Source: Aneurinibacillus soli
Lineage (GTDB): Bacteria; Bacillota; Bacilli; Aneurinibacillales; Aneurinibacillaceae
Assembly (NCBI RefSeq): GCF_002355375.1
Contig: NZ_AP017312.1
Coordinates: forward strand, 2,621,001-2,685,000
Reading direction: 5' to 3'
DNA length: 64,000 bases
The stretch's first letter is position 1; the number at the start of each line of letters is the position of its first letter. Shown one piece after another: positions 17,956 through 25,817 of the stretch. A model generated the notes under the pieces. That model ran no database searches and had not been told where the DNA came from. It saw only the letters and a list, made by a program, of their open reading frames with translations. Made by a program: the position numbers and the translations under genes.

Positions 17956-19821
17956 TCAGCTTTTTGATTTCAACTTGTAATGGCTTAACGCGAGTAAAGG
18001 CCAAATGTAGCGATAACTGTGGTAATGAAAGTACGCGCCTCCCGGTAGCCCCGCTCCCGTCGGATAAGTCATTGTCCAATCGTATTTATTCCCCGATCCA
18101 ATCAAATATTGTATCCCTCGTTCAATCGCAGGGGTGGGTTCCTTTGAAACGGCAAGTAGAGCATCGACTGCCCATGCAGTTTGGGAGGGCGTACTAAACC
18201 CTAATGGAACGTATTTTTTAACAATATCACTCTTACAAGATTCGCCCCATCCTCCGTCGGAATTTTGAATCTCTACCAGCCATCGAACAGCCTTTTGAAT
18301 CGCAGGATGATTGGACGATATCCCTACAGCATTCATCCCGGTAATCGCAGCCCATGTACCATAGATGTAGGAGATGCCCCAGCGGCCATACCAGGATCCA
18401 TCCTCTTTTTGCTGTTTCATTAGCCAGTGCACCCCTCGACTGATAGTAGGATAACGAATATGTAATCCCACATCATCTCCAAGAAATTGTAGCGTTCTCC
18501 CTGTTAAATCAGCAGACGAAGGATCCGTACCAATTGAATCAAACCCGCTGATGGAAATCCATTTTGCTAGTTCTTTATCTACGTTCTTTTCAAATGCCGG
18601 CCATCCCCCATCGTCATTTTGCATGGACAGCACCCAGTTTACTCCACGATCCCAAGCCTGACGATAGCTTGGATGCGTCTTTGCTAACGTACGGATCGCT
18701 CTTAGCGCTGCAGTTGTATCATCCACATCAGGATTTATGGTGTTGATATCCGAAAATCCCCATCCGCCTGGGGCAACATGTGGGTTATGAATGATCCAAT
18801 CTCCGTATTTTTTATGTTGTCGTGAAAGCAGGTATTCGCCAGCCTGTTGTATCGTCCTACTTGAGCTAGGTACCCGAGCTTCTTGTAGAGCATAACTAAG
18901 TAATGCCGTGTCCCAAATGGTTGATGTAAAAATCTGCGTATGAATCTGTTCGCTTGGTTTACAAGTTAATGCTTTTAACCCGTTAATAGTATGTAAGATA
19001 ACGGGATGCTTATCCGAGTACCCAAGTGCCAAAAAGGCGAAGATCATAAGAAAAGTTGAGCTGAAATAGCTGTATAAGGTTCCATCCGGTTCAATTCTAT
19101 CCAACATAAACTGTTCAGCACGACGTATAGCTAAATGATGAATCTGATCGGGAAGATAAAGAAGATTGTTAACTCCGGATTCTATCAACGCTAAAATTGA
19201 GCGGGACTGCATGGGTTGTTGATGTATACGTTGTGGTACGTTTATGTCTGATAGATCAGGAGTTCGTTGTGTTTTGATAAAAAATTTTCGGTCAGCCACA
19301 ATTAGAATCGGAGCAACATGAACTCTGGCATACCCGACCAAATCAAAGAAATTAACGGGGAACGTCAAAGGAAGCAGCATGATTTCAGGTGGAAGTAGAG
19401 CATGCTGCGACCATGGGTATTGCCCCGTTAAGGCGAGCATCACTTTTGTAAGCAGATTTACCTCTGTAATGCCTCCTCTTGACAAGATAAAGTGCCTGGC
19501 TGCTTGCATATTCTCATCGCTTTTCTTATGATAACCGGAAAAAAGTAGCGCATAGTAAGCCTCAACCGTAGCTGAAAGATTTCCTCCCTCTTCATCATAA
19601 AATAACTTCCAGGCTCCATTTTGCTCCTGTTTACTGGCCACTCTTTCTGTTAACCTTCTTATCAAATCTTCATTATTAATGTTCAGTGTTCGCAATAGAA
19701 TGATCATATAAGCATCTGTCATGACGCTACCTTCTACACAATAGCGCCAGGATCCGTCATTGGCTTGGTGATTTTTTACTACAGTGATGAGGCGATTGAT
19801 TTCTGTTTCAACTTGGTTCAA
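17956..19821 (-). CDS. sqhC: Terpene cyclase of the SqhC/sporulenol synthase family
   Basis: A 621-residue squalene-hopene-cyclase-fold protein. The catalytic acid motif is NPDVDDTTA (DXDD), and repeated QW motifs are present (QNDDGGWPAF, QKEDGSWYGRWG, QNSDGGWGESCKS). Its pattern follows Bacillus SqhC (GYARIHFAP, PGGWGFSNINTNNPD, YGRWGVCYIYGTWA), which cyclises tetraprenyl-beta-curcumene or squalene to sporulenes in spores. The best start is TTG 19821, preceded by AAAGGAGTG; the ATG at 19893 would add 24 residues without a ribosome-binding site. A hopene-forming role cannot be excluded from sequence. Confidence 0.85.
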   Translation of the reverse strand: MNQVETEINRLITVVKNHQANDGSWRYCVEGSVMTDAYMIILLRTLNINNEDLIRRLTERVASKQEQNGAWKLFYDEEGGNLSATVEAYYALLFSGYHKKSDENMQAARHFILSRGGITEVNLLTKVMLALTGQYPWSQHALLPPEIMLLPLTFPVNFFDLVGYARVHVAPILIVADRKFFIKTQRTPDLSDINVPQRIHQQPMQSRSILALIESGVNNLLYLPDQIHHLAIRRAEQFMLDRIEPDGTLYSYFSSTFLMIFAFLALGYSDKHPVILHTINGLKALTCKPSEQIHTQIFTSTIWDTALLSYALQEARVPSSSRTIQQAGEYLLSRQHKKYGDWIIHNPHVAPGGWGFSDINTINPDVDDTTAALRAIRTLAKTHPSYRQAWDRGVNWVLSMQNDDGGWPAFEKNVDKELAKWISISGFDSIGTDPSSADLTGRTLQFLGDDVGLHIRYPTISRGVHWLMKQQKEDGSWYGRWGISYIYGTWAAITGMNAVGISSNHPAIQKAVRWLVEIQNSDGGWGESCKSDIVKKYVPLGFSTPSQTAWAVDALLAVSKEPTPAIERGIQYLIGSGNKYDWTMTYPTGAGLPGGAYFHYHSYRYIWPLLALSHYKLKSKS

Positions 19822-19990
19822 ACCACTCACTCCTTTTCCAGCGATGGTCAATCTACATAATACGGAAGGGAAGAAAGGGTGAATTCCTTCCAAATTATTT
19901 TACTGTATGCTCAGTGGGCAGCTAAATATGTTCATACAGGATCTCGTAAGGACTATTGGTCACACTGTACAAATTGATAATTAGCATAGA

Positions 19991-20040
19991 AAAAAGCCTA
20001 TCCATGGTTTTGTGTAATACAATCACAGGTAGGCTTTTTG
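19991..20040. repeat. Dispersed hairpin repeat, terminator-like copy
   Basis: AAAAAGCCTATCC and GGTAGGCTTTTT form a stem flanked by A and T runs; the 29-nt loop region matches the copy at 12753-12781. It lies in a 410-base gap (19822-20232) that otherwise shows no gene. Confidence 0.6.
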
Positions 20041-20156
20041 CGTCCATTATATCTGAATATCTGTTTACACGTATCTCGTTTCTTCCTTTTCATCCGTCTT
20101 CCTCATCATAAGGTTTTCCCCTTTCCCTGAGATACAGGACTGACGAAAACTAAAGT

Positions 20157-20183
20157 AAGCCTCCCACTATCCGGGAGGCTTTT
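20157..20183 (-). terminator. Terminator of the GCCTCCC family, after SASP gene
   Basis: GCCTCCC/GGGAGGC hairpin bounded by AA and TTTT. Near-identical hairpins occur at 40707-40738 and, inverted, at 43781-43807. Confidence 0.75.
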
Positions 20184-20232
20184 GACTGTATCTAACCTTG
20201 TATAGTTTTATTGTACGCTTGGACACTGAGGA

Positions 20233-20454
20233 TTATTGCACGTACTTACCACTTAGTTGCTGCTCTGCTATCTGAACCAGACGTTTTGTGATCTCGCCCC
20301 CGACGGAACCGTTCTGGCGAGAAGTTGTATCCGGTCCGAGCGTCACGCCGAACTCAGAAGCAATTTCATACTTCATTTGATCCAATACTTGGCGTGCTTG
20401 TGGAGTAACCAAGTTATTCGTATTACGGCTTTGATTTTGTTGTTGATATGGCAT
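20233..20454 (-). CDS. Alpha/beta-type small acid-soluble spore protein
   Basis: A 73-residue protein with a Gln/Asn-rich N-terminus. It contains [20 protein letters not shown], which holds the GPR protease cleavage site (EIASEFG), and [20 protein letters not shown], the second conserved DNA-binding block. These proteins coat spore DNA and protect it from UV and heat, and are degraded at germination. The ribosome-binding site is TAGGAGGAAA. Expression late in the forespore is expected from the family, but a convincing sigma-G promoter could not be identified. Confidence 0.95.
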   Translation of the reverse strand: MPYQQQNQSRNTNNLVTPQARQVLDQMKYEIASEFGVTLGPDTTSRQNGSVGGEITKRLVQIAEQQLSGKYVQ

Positions 20455-20542
20455 AAAGTATTTCCTCCTATGTGGTTATTCTTGGTGTTTCGTAATCTTA
20501 AATTTCCACATAGAAAGGAATTTATACGTAGACTCCCATTGG

Positions 20543-20761
20543 TTACTTAACATTAACTTTCATTTGTTCTGCCCATACATTAGCAGAATTTGCTCTTGCT
20601 TCATAGAGATTAACATGTTTTTGCTCTGGTGATTTTTCTATTGATGGTGTTATAATTTCCGCTTTAGTCGCTAATGCGAGCATACTCCATAAAACAGAAA
20701 TAAAGAGTAGTGCTTTTAGGATACCCTTCGTTTCTGATTTCCTAACTTGAACTGCATTCAT
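20543..20761 (-). CDS. Small single-pass membrane or secreted protein, unknown
   Basis: 72 residues with a good ribosome-binding site (ACGGAGGTAAT). A basic N-terminus leads into one hydrophobic segment (ILKALLFISVLWSMLALATKA), then a polar external tail of about 40 residues. It could be an uncleaved signal anchor or a signal peptide. I do not recognise the family. It lies between the SASP gene and an IS3 remnant. Confidence 0.55.
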   Translation of the reverse strand: MNAVQVRKSETKGILKALLFISVLWSMLALATKAEIITPSIEKSPEQKHVNLYEARANSANVWAEQMKVNVK

Positions 20762-20987
20762 TTTTTATTACCTCCGTATATGTACTACACCTTCATTATC
20801 ACTTTTCTGGTGCATTTTAACAAAGTCGATATTCCTTCTGAAAGCGACAATCATTGGTAATAAAAGAGGATGAAAGCGAATGTCATAATATGAAATCTCA
20901 TAATTCCTCTGTTTTGCATCGTGTTCCTCACGTTGTTATTCCTGGGGATAAATTTTGACAAAACAAAAAAGCCCCACCACCCAAACG

Positions 20988-21457
20988 TGAACTGTAACCA
21001 AAAAAGTAGACACTAAAAGAAAGAACCCTTTTTGCTATGCACTAAGAAGATGACTTCGATACTGATTCGGGGTCATCTTTTTTAATGTCCATTGGTAACG
21101 GTGACAGTTGTAGTTATACATATAGTCATTTACACGTCGAACAAGTTCGTTAAAATCTTTACAGTCTGCGTAATCAAGTTCATCTTTCATATGGCCAAAA
21201 AAGAATTCCATCGGGGCATTATCCAACAGTTCCCTTTTCGGGACATAGAGGGGGTGATTTCAAGATCCCTTACACGCTTTTGATACGATGGATTTGTATA
21301 GTGTACTCCCTGGTCTGAATAGAGAAGGGCTTCTGGATGGACCGTACGATCCAATTGTTCAGTCAGTTTATCCAGTGTACAATAGACCAAATCCATATGA
21401 AGCGATGTTGATACATGATAGGCGAGTATTTCACGTGTAGGTTCTATTGGCACACTA
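20988..21457 (-). mobile_element. IS3-family (IS150-like) insertion sequence remnant
   Basis: The right end TGAACTGTAACCAAAAAAGT at 20988 resembles terminal repeats of IS3-family elements and is followed by the 3' part of orfB. The 5' part of orfB, orfA and the left end are absent; the element stops at about 21457 against a small membrane ORF. Confidence 0.75.
21035..21453 (-). pseudogene. IS3-family transposase orfB fragment, frameshifted
   Basis: Two overlapping frames together give the C-terminal half of an IS150-like DDE transposase. The first reads ILAYHVSTSLHMDLV, HSDQG-like YSDQGVHYTNP and SMSRKGNC. The frame then shifts at about 21215-21230 (NCWIMPRWNSFLA versus LDNAPMEFFFGHMKDEL) and ends KKMTPNQYRSHL. 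The last catalytic Glu region is in the second frame. The N-terminal half is missing, so it is inactive. Confidence 0.88.
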
Positions 21458-21688
21458 TCTGGAATTAAATAGTTTGTGCTGAGTTTGTTTTGCAGACTTT
21501 GCCCGAACAGAGAGTGAGCGAGTCTTCCTCTTCTTTCTCTGCTCTGGAAAGGCCTGCAAATATATTTTAGTTATGAGAGCGATGGAAATAGCTTCAAATG
21601 GTGTTGGCTTTATTCCGCATTGCTAAATACCAGCTACATATACTGTTCCAGCTACTAAACTTACTAGCCATTGACTCATGTTGTTCAT
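21455..21688 (-). pseudogene. Holin-like small membrane ORF with internal amber stop
   Basis: ATG 21688 has a strong ribosome-binding site (GGAGGAGAAG) and begins MNNMSQWLVSLVAGTVYVAGI, then TAG (21623-21625). The same frame continues QCGIKPTPFEAISIALITK and IYLQAFPEQRKKRKTRS to a stop at 21455. Two hydrophobic helices followed by a basic tail resemble small phage holins. A single TGG-to-TAG change would explain the interruption. The short 21-residue form may still be made. The first residues match the ORF at 1681. Confidence 0.4.
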
Positions 21689-21709
21689 CCGCTTCTCCTC
21701 CAAAAGAAA

Positions 21710-21729
21710 AAGCACCCGATTAGGTGCTT
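21710..21729 (-). terminator. Terminator between yjcQ-like gene and small membrane ORF
   Basis: AAGCACCTAATCGGGTGCTT followed by TTTCTTTT on the minus strand, then immediately GGAGGAG of the next ORF. Confidence 0.75.
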
Positions 21730-21731
21730 CC

Positions 21732-22127
21732 TCACATACTGCCTTTAATTGTTTCGGATGCAATTCTGGCAACAACATCTTTAACCTGTTCAAGTCCCCA
21801 TTCTCCGAGTTTCTTTGTAACACTCTTTACCTTCTCTGGTCCACTCAGCTTAGCTTCTATATCCAGTTTGCTTTCCACATATTCAATTCCGTACCGAGTA
21901 AGTTTTGTGGTATCTAACCTAACTGCTAAAGGATAAGGATCTTGACCGCCACGAATAATTTGGACGTCATTAATCATTCCTTCGTTATTCAATTTTTCAA
22001 TCGCAACCACAAAAACATTCACTTCTAATCCAAGCATATCTGCATTAACCCTTTTCATACTAGGTAGATCCTTTTGATACTCCGTATATAATGCTAGCAA
22101 AACTTTTTGTTTAGTATCTAATTCCAT
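21732..22127 (-). CDS. YjcQ-family phage-type protein
   Basis: A 131-residue protein matching the YjcQ family: an N-terminal winged-helix-like domain (KQKVLLALYTEYQKDLP, ALEKLNNEGMI-type helix IEKLNNEGMINDVQIIRGG) and a helical C-terminus (YVESKLDIEAKLSGPEKVK). YjcQ proteins occur in prophages and near mobile elements; their function is unknown. The gene has its own terminator 3 bases after the stop. Confidence 0.75.
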   Translation of the reverse strand: MELDTKQKVLLALYTEYQKDLPSMKRVNADMLGLEVNVFVVAIEKLNNEGMINDVQIIRGGQDPYPLAVRLDTTKLTRYGIEYVESKLDIEAKLSGPEKVKSVTKKLGEWGLEQVKDVVARIASETIKGSM

Positions 22128-22223
22128 TCTTTATCCCTCCCGCCCCACTACTTCGACAAGAGGGATATATTACCTGCTTATCTATAAGAAAAAGCCGCCC
22201 CGATCCAGAGCAGCCAATTACTT

Positions 22224-22469
22224 TTAGAAATATTCAAGGTATCCGTATGCAACAACAATCCCACCCAGAACGATAAAGGCCTTTACTTCTCTTGGTATAA
22301 GCATAGAGATAGTCTCGATTATATCTTCTACAACCTGCCGAGCAAAGTAAAACATTAGGGATACTGCAGCAGCCAAAATGAAAAACGGAGCCAAGACAGC
22401 CATAAATTTCAGTAATTGCAGCATGTCACCAAATGACACGATAGAATTCGAAAAATCCAAATCTAACAT
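22224..22469 (-). CDS. Small two-helix membrane protein, phage-like
   Basis: 81 residues starting MLDLDFSNSIVSFGDMLQLLKF, with a GGGGGTAAAAGG ribosome-binding site that favours ATG 22469 over the upstream ATG at 22484. Two hydrophobic segments (FMAVLAPFFILAAAVSLMFYFA and AFIVLGGIVVAYGYLEYF) flank an amphipathic helix. It resembles small membrane proteins of phage lysis or conjugation regions but has no recognisable family. Confidence 0.55.
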   Translation of the reverse strand: MLDLDFSNSIVSFGDMLQLLKFMAVLAPFFILAAAVSLMFYFARQVVEDIIETISMLIPREVKAFIVLGGIVVAYGYLEYF

Positions 22470-22602
22470 CCTTTTACCCCCCATAATATGTATTTGTATT
22501 CTATACGGAAGAAAAAGGATATTGGTTTCTAATATATTAATATTTAATAGAAGGGATTATTTTACCATAAGAAAAAGCCGCCCGGTATGAGCAGCTCTCT
22601 TA

Positions 22603-22701
22603 CTATTCGATAGCCTCAATAAGCCTGTATGCTGTAGTAGCCATTATACCAAGTACTATACCAGCTAATAAGAAACCACCGATTAATGCAAATAAGATCA
22701 C
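22603..22701 (-). CDS. Tiny single-pass membrane protein
   Basis: A 32-codon ORF with GTG start and AAAGGAGAG at ideal spacing. The peptide is one membrane helix (LFALIGGFLLAGIVLGIMATTA) and a short acidic tail. Its neighbours are also tiny membrane proteins on the same strand, each with its own ribosome-binding site and hairpin. Confidence 0.5.
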   Translation of the reverse strand: MILFALIGGFLLAGIVLGIMATTAYRLIEAIE

Positions 22702-22800
22702 TATAAATTCTCTCCTTTCACATGATGGAAAGTAGTCTATTATAGTTTTCCCCTATACTTGCTTTTTGATACTGTTATCTTTCTATGCCGATATTATTAA

Positions 22801-23034
22801 TTATGCCCGCTTGCGATTCTGCTGTTGTTCGAAGTAATTATGCCATTCTTCTATTTGCTTCTGTTGCTTGCGTACATGCGCTGTATTACGTCTATATATA
22901 TGACTTTCGCTACGCCGCCTTCTTAGAAACCACCAGATGAAACATAGAAGTAATATTGCTCCTGTAATCAAGAAAATTGCATATGAAGCAAATAGAGTTT
23001 CCAAGGTATAACCGATTATGTAGAGAATACTCAT
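22801..23034 (-). CDS. Small membrane protein, paralogue of the 23132-23377 gene
   Basis: 77 residues: MSILYIIGYTLETLFASYAI then GAILLLCFIWWFLRRRR, a charged stop-transfer and a basic tail of about 30 residues. The N-terminal 40 residues align with those of the next gene upstream (GY, YA/YT, GAIL, CF). A shared 23-bp element lies upstream (23106-23128). Function unknown. Confidence 0.55.
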   Translation of the reverse strand: MSILYIIGYTLETLFASYAIFLITGAILLLCFIWWFLRRRRSESHIYRRNTAHVRKQQKQIEEWHNYFEQQQNRKRA

Positions 23035-23105
23035 GCTTTCACCTCTAGTGTTGTATTCGATGATATTGAATTAAGAAGTTCATAATCCTATCATAACAAC
23101 ACCGT

Positions 23106-23128
23106 CTGAACAAATTCTGAACATGTAT
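23106..23128 (-). promoter_or_regulatory. Shared 23-bp upstream element, copy 1
   Basis: On the minus strand it reads ATACATGTTCAG then AATTTGTTCAG, with TGTTCAG repeated at 11-bp phasing. It is followed after 12 bases from TTGTTC by TATGAT, a possible minus-10 box, upstream of the 77-residue membrane protein. An identical copy is at 24096-24118. Confidence 0.5.
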
Positions 23129-23131
23129 AGC

Positions 23132-23377
23132 TTAGCCAAATCGTTTCCGCTGCTTATCCCGGAATCTCTCCGATCGTTCTCTCATACTATCCTGTATTCC
23201 CCTCTGGCGTTCACGGTTAGCCGCCGCCATCCGCTTATACTCTTTATCTCCCTGCTTCATTTTACGGAAGACATATAGGAAGAAACAGATGAACAAGATT
23301 GCTCCAATAATCATTAGAACGGTGTATACAGCTATATAGGAGGCTACAGCGTAGCCTAGTGTATGAATGATATCCAT
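23132..23377 (-). CDS. Small membrane protein with basic tail
   Basis: 81 residues starting MDIIHTLGYAVASYIAVYTV (ATG 23377 chosen for TGGAGGAAAAGGC). One long hydrophobic stretch (VYTVLMIIGAILFICFFLYVF) is followed by a strongly basic, probably helical tail (RERQRGIQDSMRERSERFRD). Paralogue of the 77-residue product next to it, which points to duplication within this block. An intrinsic terminator lies just upstream of its ribosome-binding site. Confidence 0.55.
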   Translation of the reverse strand: MDIIHTLGYAVASYIAVYTVLMIIGAILFICFFLYVFRKMKQGDKEYKRMAAANRERQRGIQDSMRERSERFRDKQRKRFG

Positions 23378-23396
23378 GCCTTTTCCTCCATAATAA

Positions 23397-23424
23397 AAAG
23401 CCACACCTATACGGAGTAGCTTTT
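23397..23424 (-). terminator. Terminator directly upstream of a start site
   Basis: AAAAGCTACTCCGTATAGGTGTGGCTTTTTATT on the minus strand forms an imperfect hairpin with a T run, ending 10 bases before the GGAGG of the 81-residue gene. It could end the MABP-gene transcript or act as an attenuator. Confidence 0.6.
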
Positions 23425-23499
23425 CTACCTTATTATCGAAAGGTAAATGGATTGTCCATTCCCATTCCTATCAACCTATCGATAAAATACTAATGAATA

Positions 23500-24018
23500 T
23501 TATTCACGTTTGAAAATGATATACATGTAGTCCCCACCTGCACCTTCATGTAGATCCTGATCAACCCTAGTATATCCAATCGGAATACGAAGCTGACCGT
23601 TACTAGATTTTACTATTGAAATATCTGTGATAGGACCACCATCATTTGGATTTTTACTGTAATACACATATATAAATTTACCCTCTAATCCTTTGTTTAA
23701 GTCTATGCTGTCGGCGTTTTCACCAATTATTTTATATCCAACCTGGAAAGGTAAAGGATATTTATTATCACTAGCAAACACTTTGATATCCCGCACCGCG
23801 TCGCACCTATCACCTTTTCTATAGTAAAGATAAACGAAATCATGTCCTCTGCCTTGGTTAATATCCAGATCGACTTTCTGGTACTCTTCAGGTACTGGTA
23901 TGTTTGATGATGTTCCTCGAATAATTATGATGTCAGTAATATACTGTCCGTTAAATCCTCCTTTACTTATAACTGATTGCGTTTCTCGCATAATGATGTC
24001 TGTAATATCTTGTCCCAT
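23500..24018 (-). CDS. MABP-domain (beta-prism) repeat protein
   Basis: 172 residues containing repeats of the pattern ITDIxI...P..Y.KVDxDLNxGxGxD(Y/F)xYLYYR: ITDIIIIRGTSSNIPVPEEY plus GRGHDFVYLYYRKG, a middle copy with EGKFIYVYYSKN, and ITDISIVKSSNGQLRIPIGY plus GAGGDYMYIIFKRE. This is the MVB12-associated beta-prism motif, seen in bacterial membrane-targeting and toxin-associated proteins. ATG 24018 follows AAAGGAGGA; the longer frame does not. There is no signal peptide or other domain. Confidence 0.65.
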   Translation of the reverse strand: MGQDITDIIMRETQSVISKGGFNGQYITDIIIIRGTSSNIPVPEEYQKVDLDINQGRGHDFVYLYYRKGDRCDAVRDIKVFASDNKYPLPFQVGYKIIGENADSIDLNKGLEGKFIYVYYSKNPNDGGPITDISIVKSSNGQLRIPIGYTRVDQDLHEGAGGDYMYIIFKRE

Positions 24019-24095
24019 GCTAAATCCTCCTTTGTTTATAACGAAATTAACTGGAATTAATTTCAATTCCATATATTTCATTATAAACTACTCCA

Positions 24096-24118
24096 CTGAA
24101 CAAATTCTGAACATGTAT
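24096..24118 (-). promoter_or_regulatory. Shared 23-bp upstream element, copy 2
   Basis: Identical to 23106-23128. On the minus strand TTGTTC is followed after 12 bases by TATAAT, upstream of the MABP-domain gene. Confidence 0.5.
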
Positions 24119-24142
24119 GAGGAGATGGTTTGGTGATGGGAT

Positions 24143-24964
24143 TTACGCTTCCGCTTCCATTTCTCGGTCAATAACAGCCATGATGCCACGCTGGTTAAGT
24201 AACTGGTGAATGAATAGCCGCCCTGCTTGTGTCCATTTCGTATGCATGCGCGCTTTTCCGCCGCCATCGATATGTGTCTTGGACTTGGTATACCCTTTAT
24301 TCTGATGTTTGTGGTACAGCAGCCATTGACCACCCATCTTGTACTGTACTCCTTCTTCATGGAGTATTTCATTCAAACGCGTTCCGGAAAGACCATAGTC
24401 TTTTGCGATCTGAGTAATATTCACCGTTCCTTTCGAGGAAAGGATTAGGTTGTAGTAGGTAACTTTAGACTCGTTTTCCGCTACCTGCTGTTCGAGCATG
24501 AGCGCCTTAGCTTCAATAGCTCGTTTCTCCTTCTGTTCCTCAATCCAGCGCTGCGCACGCGCAATCTCGTCCTGTATCTGATAGGAAGGAACAAGCGTCA
24601 GGTTTCCGCGCCGGATGTTCTTCAGCAACTCCACAACCTTGCGCTGGAACTTCACCGCTTCCGGAAGATCACTGGCCATCAAGAACATGTACAGGCCATT
24701 TTCATTAATGATGCTGATTTGTTGCTTTCCTCCAGGGGTATGCATGGTGCATACCCCTTTGAATCCTTCAAACCGATCAATTATTTCTTCGTCTTTCCGA
24801 GGTCGAGGATTGATAATCTGACTCGCATAGACCTTAGGATTAGCCGCCCCGATCGCCACCGCTACTTCTTTTGGAATAAACCATGCTTCCTGCTGTCCGT
24901 CCCATTCTGTTCCGTCTTGATTCAGTACTCGTACTTCATGTCCCTCAAAGTTGATTAAGTCCAT
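24143..24964 (-). CDS. Phage antirepressor with BRO-N and KilAC domains
   Basis: 273 residues. The N-terminal 110 residues are a BRO-N domain (DGQQEAWFIPKEVAVAIG, NENGLYMFLMASDLPEAVKF, VVELLKNIRRG). The C-terminal 110 residues are the ANT/KilAC domain (TYYNLILSSKGTVNITQIAKDYG, LNEILHEEGVQYKMGGQWLLY, HTKWTQAGRLFIHQLLNQRGI). Such proteins switch prophages by binding DNA or repressors. Start ATG 24964 is supported by AAGGAGCGG. It is good evidence that this block derives from a prophage. Confidence 0.88.
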   Translation of the reverse strand: MDLINFEGHEVRVLNQDGTEWDGQQEAWFIPKEVAVAIGAANPKVYASQIINPRPRKDEEIIDRFEGFKGVCTMHTPGGKQQISIINENGLYMFLMASDLPEAVKFQRKVVELLKNIRRGNLTLVPSYQIQDEIARAQRWIEEQKEKRAIEAKALMLEQQVAENESKVTYYNLILSSKGTVNITQIAKDYGLSGTRLNEILHEEGVQYKMGGQWLLYHKHQNKGYTKSKTHIDGGGKARMHTKWTQAGRLFIHQLLNQRGIMAVIDREMEAEA

Positions 24965-24989
24965 ATCTGCTCCGCTCCTTCCTATCAAT

Positions 24990-25355
24990 TTAAATTACTT
25001 CTGTATTTTCACGTTCACCCGTTTTATTTAAAGATAATGCGTTATACGGGCTTGTACAACGACCGTCACGTACATCACCTGGGCAAGGATACAACTCTGC
25101 TACATTGTGATAAGGTATGATTTTGCTATAGTTGAGCATTTGACCAAGAACTAGTACGCAACGTAGCAAGAAGTCTTTCTTGCACATCAGTTTCGCTTGC
25201 TCTAAAGCCTCGCTCGCATTTTTGAGTGATTCTCGGACAGCAGGCAACTTCTCTTTCAAAATCATTTCCCGTTCCCGTACCACCTTGTCATATCCGCTTT
25301 GGGTCAAATAATATCTAATCTTGCACCCGCGTTGTTTCTTCCTCTGTTTACTCAT
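24990..25355 (-). CDS. Hypothetical phage-type protein, 121 aa
   Basis: Strong ribosome-binding site (AAAGGAGAGG). The N-terminus is very basic (MSKQRKKQRGCKIRYYL), followed by a helical region (YDKVVREREMILKEKLPAVR) and a C-terminal half with CPGDVRDGRCTSPYNALS. No family recognised. It lies directly upstream of the antirepressor. Its leader contains a large inverted repeat and shares a short motif with the leader of the 31252-31731 gene. Confidence 0.5.
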   Translation of the reverse strand: MSKQRKKQRGCKIRYYLTQSGYDKVVREREMILKEKLPAVRESLKNASEALEQAKLMCKKDFLLRCVLVLGQMLNYSKIIPYHNVAELYPCPGDVRDGRCTSPYNALSLNKTGERENTEVI

Positions 25356-25378
25356 CTTCTTCCTCTCCTTTCTTTCCT

Positions 25379-25473
25379 GCCTTACTGTTCACACCTCAAA
25401 TTTATTCTCAACCAGTCAACCTCTTATGCTTTACAGGGGAAGTAGAATAGATTGAGGTGCCAACAGTAAGGGC
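25379..25473. repeat. Large inverted repeat in leader of the 121-aa gene
   Basis: Arms GCCTTACTGTT-cac-ACCTCAA (25379-25399) and TTGAGGT-gcc-AACAGTAAGGGC (25452-25473) pair across a loop of about 52 bases. It is followed by a smaller GGGCA/TGCCC hairpin (to 25495). This could be a structured leader RNA or a recombination site. No gene is seen in 25356-25817. Confidence 0.6.
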
Positions 25474-25614
25474 AGATGCTATGCCGCACCTGCCCGAGTT
25501 TGATTATGCAATTTTGCACATATTGTTTAACTATGAAATCAAAAGGAAAAAGCCACTCTACTCTGTAAAATAAAGAATGATTATTTATTACTTCTTCTTA
25601 TAAAAACAAGATGA

Positions 25615-25640
25615 TTTATAAAATGTGAAACATTATATGA
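25615..25640 (+). repeat. Left copy of a flanking direct repeat
   Basis: TTTATAAAATGTGAAACATT then ATAT matches TTTATAAAATGTTAAACATT at 31150-31169 outside the other end of the recombinase element. It may be an ancient target or attachment-like duplication. Confidence 0.4.
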
Positions 25641-25647
25641 ATATTGG

Positions 25648-25680
25648 TACACCACTTAGCAAAAGTGGTGTATTTTTTTA
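25648..25680 (+). terminator. Intrinsic terminator just outside the Tn554-like element
   Basis: TACACCACTT/AAGTGGTGTA stem with AGCA loop followed by TTTTTTTATTTTT. There is no plus-strand gene immediately upstream, so it may insulate the element. Confidence 0.75.
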
Positions 25681-25817
25681 TTTTTATAGACCTCTTTATG
25701 ACCTCATATACTACCACAACAATACCAGCAAAAACACATTTACAACAACATGAGCTTTAGTTAGAATAGGAACGTATATTCTGTTATTGAATCTATAATT
25801 TATTTCGGGGTGCTCAA

